A model generated the notes under the pieces. That model had not been told where the DNA came from and did no database searches. It saw nothing but the letters and a program-made list of their open reading frames with translations. Shown in pieces: positions 44,033 through 53,407 of a DNA stretch of 64,000 nucleotides. Each line of letters begins with the position of its first letter. Position 1 is the stretch's first letter. Made by a program: the position numbers and the translations under genes. Origin of the DNA: JACOND01 sp965202795. Its GTDB lineage: Bacteria; Bdellovibrionota; Bdellovibrionia; Bdellovibrionales; UBA1609. The DNA lies in contig OZ241848.1 in the NCBI GenBank assembly GCA_965202795.1, forward strand, positions 2,418,001 to 2,482,000, in the 5' to 3' direction.

Positions 44033-45079
44033 ATGCCCAGCTGCCCCGCCCCGCTTTTTTTTGTTTCTCTGAGTCTGCTGATCAGCGGCTGCGGCTATGC
44101 GCCTCTTGCCGGCCAGCAGGGGCCTTACGGCCAGCCGGGGCCTTACGGCCAGCAACAAAGGTATCCTTATCAGCAGCCTTACGGCCAGCCTTCCAGGGAG
44201 CGGACAGACGACAGCCGCGATCGCGATCGCGATGCAAGGGACTCCCGCGATGAGAGGGGCTCCCGCGATGATGACCGCCGGAGCAGCCGAAGCAGCCGGA
44301 GCAGCCGCGGCAGCGACTGCGAGGGCGACCGAAAATGCGAAAACATGTGCAAAGAGATCTTCCGAAGCTCCCGCGCCCGCGGAAAATGCGAAGACCTTTC
44401 TGTCGGAGCAGTGGAGCGCCTGTTTGCTGTGTTTGAGGCTCTTGAAAAGCCTAAAACCTCTGATCTGCGGGACATCACCTTTGACGATTTTGACGAGTTA
44501 ATGCAAATCAGCACCGCCCCTCTGGAGGATGAAATTGAAAACTACTCCAACAGGGAAACTAGGGAATTCCTCGCCTGGGTTTTGGAAGATCTGCAAACCA
44601 CAGAGTTTCTTATTGAATTGGACAGTGACTACACAATGCTGGAAAATCTTTTGGATAATATGAAGACCGGCAAGCCTTTGGATGGCCTTAAAAGCAACAT
44701 TGATCGAGGAACCCTCATAGAGATTGCCATCCGGGAGGATGAGGATTTCGATATTGTCCTGGAATGGATCCATGGATACTTGGAGTCTGGCGGGGATAAA
44801 CTCTCAGAATGCGGCGGCAGTGATCCTGATAAGTGCACACTTGGAAGGTATTGCTATATTGGTAATCCCATAAAAACTACATATAGAAAGAAAATTATGG
44901 ATGTCAATGGAGATTTTGGGGATCTCGTACGGGAATTAGTTGAAGCTGATTCCACTACTTCCAACTTTGACGAAGATGATGACTATAAAAAGTATTGTAA
45001 AACATCTCTCTGTAACGATGATGGTCTTCCTTCAGGCACTTATAACAAAGCTCCAACTTTCGCAGCGCCATGCAACTGA
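44033..45079 (+). CDS. Cys-rich lipoprotein, paralogue of 20215-21336, composition mosaic
   Basis: 348 residues. Signal peptide with lipobox (PLFFVSLSLLISGC), then Gln/Tyr/Gly repeats (QQGPYGQPGPYGQQQRYPY), an Arg/Asp/Ser stretch, and the shared motif CEGDRKCENMCKEIF...CEDLS followed by a helical acidic domain and C-terminal cysteines. The 5' half is GC-rich like the backbone; from about 44.5 kb the codons turn AT-rich, as in the island that starts just after the gene. The gene may mark a recombination boundary. It is divergent from the Glt-like block. Confidence 0.78.
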   Translation: MPSCPAPLFFVSLSLLISGCGYAPLAGQQGPYGQPGPYGQQQRYPYQQPYGQPSRERTDDSRDRDRDARDSRDERGSRDDDRRSSRSSRSSRGSDCEGDRKCENMCKEIFRSSRARGKCEDLSVGAVERLFAVFEALEKPKTSDLRDITFDDFDELMQISTAPLEDEIENYSNRETREFLAWVLEDLQTTEFLIELDSDYTMLENLLDNMKTGKPLDGLKSNIDRGTLIEIAIREDEDFDIVLEWIHGYLESGGDKLSECGGSDPDKCTLGRYCYIGNPIKTTYRKKIMDVNGDFGDLVRELVEADSTTSNFDEDDDYKKYCKTSLCNDDGLPSGTYNKAPTFAAPCN

Positions 45080-45191
45080 CAAGCAGAGTTATACTCTCGC
45101 TCCCTTTAAATCTCTTCCCTCCTCAATCCTCCCTGCCCTGCAGGCTTAGCTATATCTCAAAATTTGAGGGTTTTAAAACTTCCTCCCGCCC

Positions 45192-45308
45192 GCGCGCGGG
45201 CGCAACTCCGGCTCAAACATTTCTCAGACGCTTCCCCTTACCTACCGTCCGAGTACGGGCGCTCTCAAAATTGCGCATAATAACAACCTCCGTTAGCTAT
45301 CGCCTTCC
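45192..45308. repeat. Left 117-bp direct repeat of the AT-rich island
   Basis: Matches 60129-60245 over its whole length with about a dozen and a half differences; identical blocks include GCTCAAACATTTCTCAGACG, CTACCGTCCGAGTA and AAAATTGCGCATAATAAC. The repeat ends at CGCCTTCC in both copies, after which the sequences diverge. The remaining non-coding DNA from 45080 to 45534 shows no gene. Confidence 0.88.
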
Positions 45309-45534
45309 AAACCTCCCCTGAGAATTTAATCCTCCACAAGGCGTTTTCCTCGCTCCTAATGAGGCGCAAGCCTCATATCTTATAAACAAGCATATCCATA
45401 AAAAACACAATGTGTCAATTTTGCGGCGGCCTATGCCGGCAAAACCAGCTTGATACCCTGTAGCTTCCTGTGGGGAGACTTCATTAAACACGCTCTAGAT
45501 CGGATCTGAGAAGTAAGCGCTTGTTACGTATTAT

Positions 45535-46587
45535 TTATAATCCCCCCAGGCTCTTGTTGTCAAGAGCTGTTTTTTTGGAAAAATCAGGCTGATTTTCCTG
45601 TAAAGATAATATATCACTTAAAATTAATGATGTATAGACAAAATAATTTTCCGCTTCTGATTTATCTTTCAAAACATGGTGTGATCCTTTCTGCGCAGCA
45701 TTTGAAATAGCGTCTAATCTGTCTCCTAGAAATTTTAATTGAGAGCCGACAACCTTAGAATATGTGGATGAGGATTTGTTTTTTTCCACAAAAGCAATAA
45801 GCCTGTTTATATATTGTTCTTCTCCAGCTTTTATGCTTTTTCCATTTGCTTTTATATTTTCCTTTTGAGGAGGAAAAACAACATCTGCAATGGATTTCAA
45901 CAGTCTGCGGCAGGTGTGCGCGGCATTTGACCAATCTTCCTCGTTTGAAGATTTTAAATTTTCTATTATAGAATTTAACTTCTTAACTCCATCAGGGGCA
46001 ATTTGTGAAATTCTGATCCTAACAAGTTCTAAATTAGAAAGAAATACATCATATAAATTTTCTCCAAATTCTAACTCAACATTTTTTTCCATTATATAAT
46101 TATATATAAATGCTTTTCTCTCAGATAATTGCTGTTCCAATACACGCAGAGCTAATAGAATATTTTTCCTCTCTTGTCTATTTCCAACAGGAGCAGAAAT
46201 CTGTTGAAATCGATTTGCAGATGACAAGCTGACATCTGGATCAACAGACACTCTAAGAGCTTCTATATAAGCTCTCTTTTCCGAAATCATTTGATCAATA
46301 GAACGAGCATATGCTTTTCCCTTACCTTGACTGTTTGTAGAACTTCTGTTGGCTAACTGGGCAATTTTAGAAACATCTGGAGGCATCCCATCAGAAAATG
46401 AATAATATCCAGATACCTCAAACAGAAAAGCCTTTTTATAATCAAATTCACCAAGGAGATGGGCTAACCTAGCTGTTTTTAAAGCTATGTTGGAAAGTGG
46501 GATTTCAGACAGTTCAAAATTTCTTAGTATCTCTCTGGATAAAATCAGAGCTTCCGCATGTTTGTTTTTATTTTGTATATTATCCAT
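45535..46587 (-). CDS. AbiTii-domain abortive-infection-type protein
   Basis: 350 residues, AT-rich codon use. The N-terminal ~70 residues (ALILSREILRNFELSEIPLSNIALKTARLAHLLGEFDYKKAFLFEVSGY) match the AbiTii domain found at the N-terminus of many putative abortive-infection proteins. The middle is helical; the C-terminal ~120 residues (CRRLLKSIADVVFPPQ, YINRLIAFVEKNKSSSTYSKVVGSQLKFLGDRLDAISN, YFVYTSLILSDIL) look like a separate helical Abi-type domain. No catalytic motif is visible. The gene precedes the IS element and the large ATPase gene, on the same strand as the latter. Confidence 0.72.
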   Translation of the reverse strand: MDNIQNKNKHAEALILSREILRNFELSEIPLSNIALKTARLAHLLGEFDYKKAFLFEVSGYYSFSDGMPPDVSKIAQLANRSSTNSQGKGKAYARSIDQMISEKRAYIEALRVSVDPDVSLSSANRFQQISAPVGNRQERKNILLALRVLEQQLSERKAFIYNYIMEKNVELEFGENLYDVFLSNLELVRIRISQIAPDGVKKLNSIIENLKSSNEEDWSNAAHTCRRLLKSIADVVFPPQKENIKANGKSIKAGEEQYINRLIAFVEKNKSSSTYSKVVGSQLKFLGDRLDAISNAAQKGSHHVLKDKSEAENYFVYTSLILSDILSLQENQPDFSKKTALDNKSLGGL

Positions 46588-46613
46588 TTTTTATCCGTTT
46601 TTTGTCTTTGATA

Positions 46614-47388
46614 GGCGTTGTTGTATATGGGGTTTAAGAGACACAGTTTCTTGCCAGATATTTCATTGCTGGGCCTTTGGGCAGGTCATCATATTCATCA
46701 GCTTACACTTTAAAAGCGCCTTAAACCGAAACATAGCTGTTTCAGCCAAAGACCTCCGGCTGTAGCCGCTCTTCTTCCTCCACCTCTTCCTCCCTTTCCG
46801 GCGGATCATCCTGATATGCTCATCCCTGTCCAAAGGAGCCTCAGCCCTGTTCCCATGCCTTTGAATCTTTGCCCCGCGCCGCGGGGGAAAGATCCCATGA
46901 ATGCCTGCCGAACGGCAAAAATCCCAGCAATTTGACGCATCATATGCCCCATCGCCGCTGACACAAGACACCTGACCCTCATAACCCCTCAGCATCTCCG
47001 GCAGCAGCTCATTATCCTTAAAAGAGTTGTCCGTCAGAGAAACAGACAATATCTCACTGTCGCTCTCATCTACACAAAGATGCAGCTTTCTCCAAGTCCG
47101 CCTCTTTGAATAGCCATGCTGACGAACCTTCCACTCCCCCTCGCCAAAAAACTTAAGCCCTGTGCTGTCCACCACAACATAACTAGGACGCAGCCAGATC
47201 CTTGGAAATCAAAAAAATTATGGCGCTCTGTTGATCAGCTCCTGATTATAAACTCTCCAATTTATCTTTCTCTTTTTTGTTGCCATTGGACACCTCCTCA
47301 GGGGTTATATGTCCAATCATAGCGCCAGTAAAACGCCGATAACACTGGGCTTTAGTCCAGAAATGGCCGTCTTACTTGCAACAACGCC
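46614..47388 (-). mobile_element. Internally deleted IS5-family (IS903-like) insertion sequence
   Basis: Ends carry inverted repeats beginning GGCGTTGTTG (left 46614; right, on the complement, from 47388). The element is flanked by a perfect 9-bp direct repeat, TCTTTGATA, at 46605-46613 and 47389-47397. A 9-bp duplication and GGC-TTGTTG-like ends are characteristic of the IS903 group. At 775 bp it is shorter than a complete element, because the transposase gene is deleted internally. Confidence 0.88.
46663..47286 (-). pseudogene. IS903-like transposase remnant
   Basis: A start at 47286 behind GGAGG gives MATKKRKINWRVYNQELINRA and then a stop at 47218-47220. The C-terminal half is open from about 47175 (VDSTGLKFFGEGEWKVRQHG, catalytic Asp) through GDGAYDASNC (second Asp) to AETAMFRFKALL (Glu of the DDE triad). 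Roughly 80-90 residues between these parts are missing, so the element cannot make a full transposase. Confidence 0.85.
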
Positions 47389-47446
47389 TCTTTGATAAAT
47401 AACATCAAAGGCCATATTAAAAAGAGAGCTTGTTTTTGAACATTAA

Positions 47447-50400
47447 TTACAGTATGTGTTCTCTCAGACGATAAGCCGCCGCTGAGCCTTTTTCAATTAA
47501 AAAATTTAAAACGATAAGAATTTGCTGCCTTTTCTGAAAGTCTGTTTTGATTATTTGGCGATTCTCAAAAATATAGCCTCTTATAAGGTTCTCCATGTAA
47601 AAAACAGTATTTGTTTCCAACCCTATTTTAGATAAATTTGGATTACTCTTGATAATATCGCTTATCCAAAATATCCCATTATTTTTAAAAGAGCTTCCAA
47701 TGCCATTCAAAAATATTAAAATAGAATCCAAAACTACAGGATGATGCCCGATATCCTTGGAAACCTCTTTAAAAAACATTTTTTCTCTTTCTTTTAATGA
47801 ATGCCAGTCTCTTGCGTCTTTTTTCCACAAAGGGCCAGCCAACAAATAGTTATAGATAACAGTATCAAAGTTAGATATATTTTTTTGACATATTTCTTTT
47901 ATTTTTGGATAAAATAGATTCCATACAGTCCAAAAATTCTCATATTGGCTCAGTTTATCCTCTGCAGAAACAAATGAGCTGAAAAAAAGCTCTTGATATC
48001 CTGGCGCTCTTATTTTTTCAAAATTATCAAGAAAAGGCTTTAAATAAGCTCCAATCTCTTCCGTCTTTAAAGTTAAAATAAAGTCCGCAAATTTTTTCAT
48101 AAACCTAAATTTCAGCTCATAGCTGTTTGACAGCCCATTGGATATAAAAAGCTTTTCCAGACATGCGGCGGTTATATTTTTTATAAACTCTTTATGCTCT
48201 TCATTTTCTATTTTTAAAGGCAACATTTCAAAAGCTGTTATTAAATTATCTAAACGAAATTCTTTTAAATTGGATGTTTCAGACACTGCTTTATATGTTA
48301 GGCTGCATCCAATGATATCTTCCATATCTTTTTTATGGCTTTTAAAAAATTCTTCTAATATTTGGCTTGCTGATTTAAATTTTCTGTTATCAGAAATTCT
48401 GCTCATAGATGGCTGATTTTCCATTCTTAAACTGTCAAATTTTTGTTTTAACAGCAAATATCCCAAAAATAATGAATGAGCGTCTTCAAAATTTTCTTCC
48501 TCCCACATACCAGAAATTGCGCTTATAATATGCTTGTTTAAATCCCCTTCTTTAATAAGAAGCTTAAACAGCATTGATTTTATTTGAGATTTTTTTTCAG
48601 GAAGCGCGTTAATTGCAAAAGAGAGGGTTTTAATCACCACATCAGCGTCAGAAACAGACCATGGATTATCATCTTGAATTAGATAAGAAGCGCATTTTAC
48701 AATTATTTCCCAGCAAAATATTTTATCTTCCTGATTGAGTTGATCAAGATGATCTCGTATTAAAACAGCGCAAGCATATAAAGGAATAGAATGATTTGCT
48801 GTGCGGAAACCGTTTTCATTTTCTTGTTCTCTCTCCAGCATTATTCTTTGATGAGCTGCAAATGAAGGCGCTTGTTTTGAAAAAAATGGGAAAGTAAAAT
48901 CTCCTGGTATATTTTCTAATTTTTGGATTATATCTTTCGTTTCTTTGATGACCAATTTTGGATTGTTTTCATATTTTAGATAATCTTTATTTTTATGCTC
49001 TGCTCTGTTTTCAAACTTATATTCTGCCCATAATTTCAACAGGAAATATTTATTTTCCTTATTGAGCTTCTTTAAAATATCTTCACTATGTTTTTTTAAA
49101 TATGGTTCAACCTCTGGATTAAATTTTATCAATTTTTGTCCGTTTATTTTTTCAACAGTTAGTTTCATCTTCCGATAATCCATTCTGGCTAAACATAACT
49201 TCCATTTTCTATCTTTTTCTATTTCATCATTTTGCTTAGGAAGATGTTGATAATAATTATCAAATATTTTCCATAAAGTTTGTTGTCTATTGTTTTTTTC
49301 TTGTTTAGTTATCTTATTAAAAGAATAAAATTGATATTGAAGAGCTAAAAGCTCAAGTGAGTTTTTTCTATGTTCTAATTTATGAAATTTCATTCTCTCA
49401 TTGTTAAAAAGAGGCTCTTCATTAGATAAAATAAAATTTATAGGTCTCTGATCTGACATTGCTCGAAGTTTATCACAAATAATAAACTCTTTTGTTTTGA
49501 AGAGTATTTTTGCGACATTAAAGGTTTTCTCAGGATATGCCAAAACAATACTTCCCACAACAGCTGAAATGGATGAGGATTTTGAATTTTTAAGCAAATA
49601 TAATAACCGCTCTTCCAATGCGCTGGAATCCATGTCTTTACAATTTTCAAGAAAATATCTTTCCAAAGCCATGTGCATTGATTCTAGAAGATGTGGAGCT
49701 GCTTGATTTCCTCTATACATATTCCACAGCATAGGGTTGAAATACTGTTTAACAGAGACCTGATCATCAATAAAAACTTCTACTTCTTCTAGCTCTCTTG
49801 CAAATTTTGAGCTTGCAAGATTCTCAATAGATTTATTTGTAAAAGATAAAATGAAATCAACAGTTCTCTTATATGAGAAGATAAGAAGTGGAAGTATAGG
49901 TGTGTTGAAAGGACTTGGAGGAAAATATTTAAATTTATAATGGTTTGTTATAGAAAAACACTTTTCAAGATTAAGTCCTCGATCTGGAATTGGGATTTTT
50001 CCTAAAGTTAATTTTTCTTTCTTAGGTTGATAAGCCCAAAAAAGATCAGCTAGCTGCATCACTTGTTCAGGAACATTTTTTATTGCCTCTATGCTTTCCA
50101 TTGGCTCTGATAAAACAGAGTGAGCTAATTGATAATATCTGCTGTTATGCTTAGTTTCCCTTTTAGAAATGACTGGTTGAAAGATTTTTTTCAACTCTTC
50201 TTTAACTTCAAAAGAGCCATTGAATATTGTTTTTATAAGCTGTTTTTTAATATCTTTGTATTTGAAGCTATATTCTTCATCCATAATTTTTTCATAATAA
50301 AATAAGGCTAACTGACTTGCATTTTTTGTTGTTTTGCCTTTTTTGTTTTTTATATTCCAATCTTCAATGACCGGCAGAATCAAATTTATAAAAGATAAAT

Positions 50401-52336
50401 CAAAGTTTTCTTTATGCTTATTTAAAAAATCTATTAAACAGATCCAGCCCTCTCCTTTGGGTTTTATAAATATAGTTTCAAATGCTTCTTTGTTTTTATC
50501 TGTTTCGGGAAGCCTATAAGCTTTAAATATGCTTTCATCAGCTTCTTTGCAGGCAATTCTTAACAGAAAAAGTAATTTATACAGCAACCTCTGCTCATAA
50601 TGCGGCTGAAGCCTGTTTTGAAGTTTATTATCGGCGCTTTGTTTTGGCTTTTCTAATAATTCTGTTTCAAAAATTTTAAAAAAATGAGAGCAGTAGCTGG
50701 AAAGCAAAACAGACACTAAAATTTCATCCCTCCAGTGTTTTTTTATATCCTGATCTTGAATGTTGCCTTCAATGAATGCCTTAATTTCTTGATTTTCAGC
50801 GCCTAATTTTTCAGAAAGCCAGCCCCTGAAAGCTCTGCGGACAGGCAAAGAATCTCCCATGCTGTTGAAAAAACTTTTATAATCTTCTTTATTGCAAAAA
50901 GCTCTTTCAATAATTGTATCTAATGCCCACTCTTCATAAATATCATGGGTTATGAAATGACCTCCTCTTTTTTGATTATAGTTAATAATCTCATCAGCCT
51001 CTAATTTTTGTAATATATTTTGATCTAAGTGGGAGGTTTCTATGAAAAAATTGCCAGTAGTTGCTCTTTTTTTAGCTATACTTAAAAAATACCTCTCTCG
51101 CTTCCTGTGAATATTATTTCTTTTAAAAGAAGAATTTAATATTTTTTTATCCCATATAATTTTTTTGAACTTTGAGTAACTTGCAGCTTCCATTTCAGAG
51201 TAATTTCCAAGATATTCATTAAGATAAAAGGGCGTTTTTAAAAGATTTAACCATTTTGTATTCTGCGGAAGATTAAAATTATATTTTCCGGAAAGCTCAG
51301 ATATTTCTTTATCTGTAAGTTTTTGAATATTCAAATGAGAGCATTCAATCTTGTATATTTTTTCAAGCTGATAAACAAGATCATCAAAATAACTATATCT
51401 TGTTGTAAAGATAATGCGCCATTGAGCTTCAATCAAAGAAGATAAAAATTCTTGAAAAGGCTCTGTATTTTCTATATCAGACAATTTTTCTGCCGAATCA
51501 ATAATGATATATTTTTTTTCAACTTTTTGATGAAATTCTATAAAATCTGACAAAGAAAAATCCCCATAATCTTTAAATAGCTGATTGATATGAGGTTTAT
51601 TGAACTCAACAGCCTTGAAAATAAAAAATGGATATTTATTTTTGTTTGCTTCATAAAAATCTTTTATGACTGCGGTTTTGCCCACTCCAGCTTCTCCGTT
51701 TAAGATAATTGGCCGTGAACAGCTTGAAGAAGCTGTTAATTTTTCTAAAATGTCTGATCTGTTTATTTTTATTTCTTGGTTGTTAAATTTTATTTCTGAA
51801 TGTATCTGGTTTAAAATGCTTTGTGTGTGCCGAGACAGCTCGTTGATAAGATCAAAAGAGCTTTTTCCTTGTGTGAAAAAATGTTGAGCAATAATTTTAT
51901 TTTCCTCGCATACAAAAGGAGATTCAAAAAAACTTCCTGTTCTCCATTCTATTTCTATCCTTTTATCCCTCGCATGGTTTTCAATTTCTATTTCATATTT
52001 TGATTTTGAATTGGTTTTTCCCTGTCCAAAATCTTGATTTGTATAAAAGAGTATTTTATTAATTTTGGGATATTTCTTTTTTGTGACATCTATAGATTTC
52101 ATAAAATCTTTTGTATGCTCTGATAACCTTGTTTCAAAAAATTTTGCCTGCCAGCCAATATTTTGTCCATTTACATCAATAGGATTTGTTTCAATTCCTG
52201 CTTGGTTAATGTAACGCATAATTCCTTTAAGACGATTAAATTCCTCGCAGAACAGCAGATAACAAAACCATTCAAAGATTTTTTGCTCTTTGCCGCTGAA
52301 CTTGGCTTTAAAAATATTCCAATCAGGAGTAACCAT
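47447..52336 (-). CDS. Large nuclease-STAND ATPase, AVAST (Avs4-like) defence protein
   Basis: 1629 residues. The N-terminal domain (1-150) looks like a restriction-type nuclease: LKGIMRYINQAGIET-x-P-I-D at 37-54 and IGWQAK at 60-65 give the E/D...QxK pattern of Mrr-like PD-(D/E)XK enzymes. A STAND-type NTPase follows: Walker A GEAGVGKT (214-221), Walker B IIIDSAEKL (277-285), and FTTRYSYFDDL. The remaining ~1100 residues are helical with no named motif, as expected for a phage-protein sensor of TPR type. Size and order match Avs4-type phage sensors, which oligomerise on a phage protein and degrade DNA. AT-rich, apparently monocistronic. Confidence 0.72.
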   Translation of the reverse strand: MVTPDWNIFKAKFSGKEQKIFEWFCYLLFCEEFNRLKGIMRYINQAGIETNPIDVNGQNIGWQAKFFETRLSEHTKDFMKSIDVTKKKYPKINKILFYTNQDFGQGKTNSKSKYEIEIENHARDKRIEIEWRTGSFFESPFVCEENKIIAQHFFTQGKSSFDLINELSRHTQSILNQIHSEIKFNNQEIKINRSDILEKLTASSSCSRPIILNGEAGVGKTAVIKDFYEANKNKYPFFIFKAVEFNKPHINQLFKDYGDFSLSDFIEFHQKVEKKYIIIDSAEKLSDIENTEPFQEFLSSLIEAQWRIIFTTRYSYFDDLVYQLEKIYKIECSHLNIQKLTDKEISELSGKYNFNLPQNTKWLNLLKTPFYLNEYLGNYSEMEAASYSKFKKIIWDKKILNSSFKRNNIHRKRERYFLSIAKKRATTGNFFIETSHLDQNILQKLEADEIINYNQKRGGHFITHDIYEEWALDTIIERAFCNKEDYKSFFNSMGDSLPVRRAFRGWLSEKLGAENQEIKAFIEGNIQDQDIKKHWRDEILVSVLLSSYCSHFFKIFETELLEKPKQSADNKLQNRLQPHYEQRLLYKLLFLLRIACKEADESIFKAYRLPETDKNKEAFETIFIKPKGEGWICLIDFLNKHKENFDLSFINLILPVIEDWNIKNKKGKTTKNASQLALFYYEKIMDEEYSFKYKDIKKQLIKTIFNGSFEVKEELKKIFQPVISKRETKHNSRYYQLAHSVLSEPMESIEAIKNVPEQVMQLADLFWAYQPKKEKLTLGKIPIPDRGLNLEKCFSITNHYKFKYFPPSPFNTPILPLLIFSYKRTVDFILSFTNKSIENLASSKFARELEEVEVFIDDQVSVKQYFNPMLWNMYRGNQAAPHLLESMHMALERYFLENCKDMDSSALEERLLYLLKNSKSSSISAVVGSIVLAYPEKTFNVAKILFKTKEFIICDKLRAMSDQRPINFILSNEEPLFNNERMKFHKLEHRKNSLELLALQYQFYSFNKITKQEKNNRQQTLWKIFDNYYQHLPKQNDEIEKDRKWKLCLARMDYRKMKLTVEKINGQKLIKFNPEVEPYLKKHSEDILKKLNKENKYFLLKLWAEYKFENRAEHKNKDYLKYENNPKLVIKETKDIIQKLENIPGDFTFPFFSKQAPSFAAHQRIMLEREQENENGFRTANHSIPLYACAVLIRDHLDQLNQEDKIFCWEIIVKCASYLIQDDNPWSVSDADVVIKTLSFAINALPEKKSQIKSMLFKLLIKEGDLNKHIISAISGMWEEENFEDAHSLFLGYLLLKQKFDSLRMENQPSMSRISDNRKFKSASQILEEFFKSHKKDMEDIIGCSLTYKAVSETSNLKEFRLDNLITAFEMLPLKIENEEHKEFIKNITAACLEKLFISNGLSNSYELKFRFMKKFADFILTLKTEEIGAYLKPFLDNFEKIRAPGYQELFFSSFVSAEDKLSQYENFWTVWNLFYPKIKEICQKNISNFDTVIYNYLLAGPLWKKDARDWHSLKEREKMFFKEVSKDIGHHPVVLDSILIFLNGIGSSFKNNGIFWISDIIKSNPNLSKIGLETNTVFYMENLIRGYIFENRQIIKTDFQKRQQILIVLNFLIEKGSAAAYRLREHIL

Positions 52337-52629
52337 TAGATGAATATTTGTTAGATGAATATCCGTATTGATTTTTTGATCTGATTTCTATAGTAAACAA
52401 GGTCCATTCTCCAGCCTGAAGCCGCTCCATGAGCCGAAAAAGCCCGTCATTGCCAAGGTTTCGGGAAGACACGGCAAGCATAGACACAGAACCCTCGTCA
52501 TAATTTAAGCTTTTTCCCCAGGAACGGGCTTTCCGGCAGCGGCTTAGCGGCCTATCAGGGGGGCTTTCGTTATGATTCAGGCTTTTCCAGCAGTCCTCTC
52601 CTTCCCTCCCTGGCTGAACACTGCCAAAA

Positions 52630-53280
52630 AGAGAGCTTGTCCGCAAATCCGTTTAGGATATTTTTTAAGGGTTCTTTTATTCATAAAGCACAGTTTAGGC
52701 AAAAAGTCAAGCAAAAAAACAAGAAAATAAAAGCCTCCCCCCTTATCCCCCAGGCGACGCGCCGCGCAATAAAAGGAGGGGAATGATGGCTTTCCCCCCA
52801 CAGAAAATCAGCTGAAACCCCTAACATAAGGGGGCGGACGGCTCCGGGCCGCGGCAAAAACTCAGCCATCCCTGGGCCCCCTCTTGGCAGGGAGGCTCCC
52901 CGCCTCCTTGGCAGCGCTTCGCCGGCCCGCCCGAGCCTCCTGGCAGGGAGGCTCCCCGCCGCCAGATCTCCACTCCCCCCCCCCCGGCCCCCAGCGGGGC
53001 CGAACCCGCCTGCGGAAACAGCCACGAAGCCAGTCCTCCGCCGCCGACAGGGAGGGATGGCACAAGGCCGTCCATCGGAAACAAGCTCCCCAGTTCCAAC
53101 GCTGAACCTCCATTTTCCCCTCTCTCAGCGCCAAATCGTCATTTCGTCTTGGTCCCAGCGCCGAACCTCTGTTTTTTCCCGCTCCCAGCCTGAACCCCTG
53201 TTTTCCCCGCTCTCAGCGCCGGAGCCAGCGCTTCCCCCTGCCCCTGCCTCTCTCTGCTCTCCCTCCCTGACAAAAAAAAC
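52630..53280. repeat. Left long direct repeat (R1) of the PHP-SMC module
   Basis: Aligns with 59215-59757: shared blocks include ATTCATAAA(G/A)CACAG, the hairpin segment, GGCAAAAACTCAGCC-like text, ACAAGGCCGTCCATCGGAAA, CTCCCCAGTTCCAACGCTGA and the CTCTCTCTGCTCTCCC end. R1 carries a ~60-bp internal duplication (GGCAGGGAGGCTCCCCGCC twice). Within 52337-53407 I see no convincing gene; a 107-codon frame at 52323-52646 is low complexity at its end and cannot be named. Confidence 0.82.
52729..52793. other. Conserved 65-nt imperfect hairpin in R1
   Basis: AAAGCC...GGCTTT and CTCCCCCCTTAT...ATAAAAGGAGGGG form a long imperfect stem around a GC-rich apical part. The segment differs from 59298-59362 at one base, while the flanks differ more, which suggests selection or a recombination site. 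Confidence 0.65.
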
Positions 53281-53407
53281 CGCTTTGCTCATTTTCCATA
53301 GCAAAAAGCCTTAAAAAGCTATCCTGATAGCCGCCCACAGCTGCCGAAAAAGCCTATGGCCAAGCGGCTCTCTTCCTTATGCCTGAGAGGGTGCTGAATT
53401 ATTGATA

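Noticed and set aside
52323..52646. 107-codon minus-strand gene upstream of the Avs-like gene
   Set aside because: No family or ribosome site recognised, low-complexity ends; part of it (GLFRLMERLQAGEWTLFTIEI) looks protein-like, so it may be a remnant, but support is too weak for a gene call.
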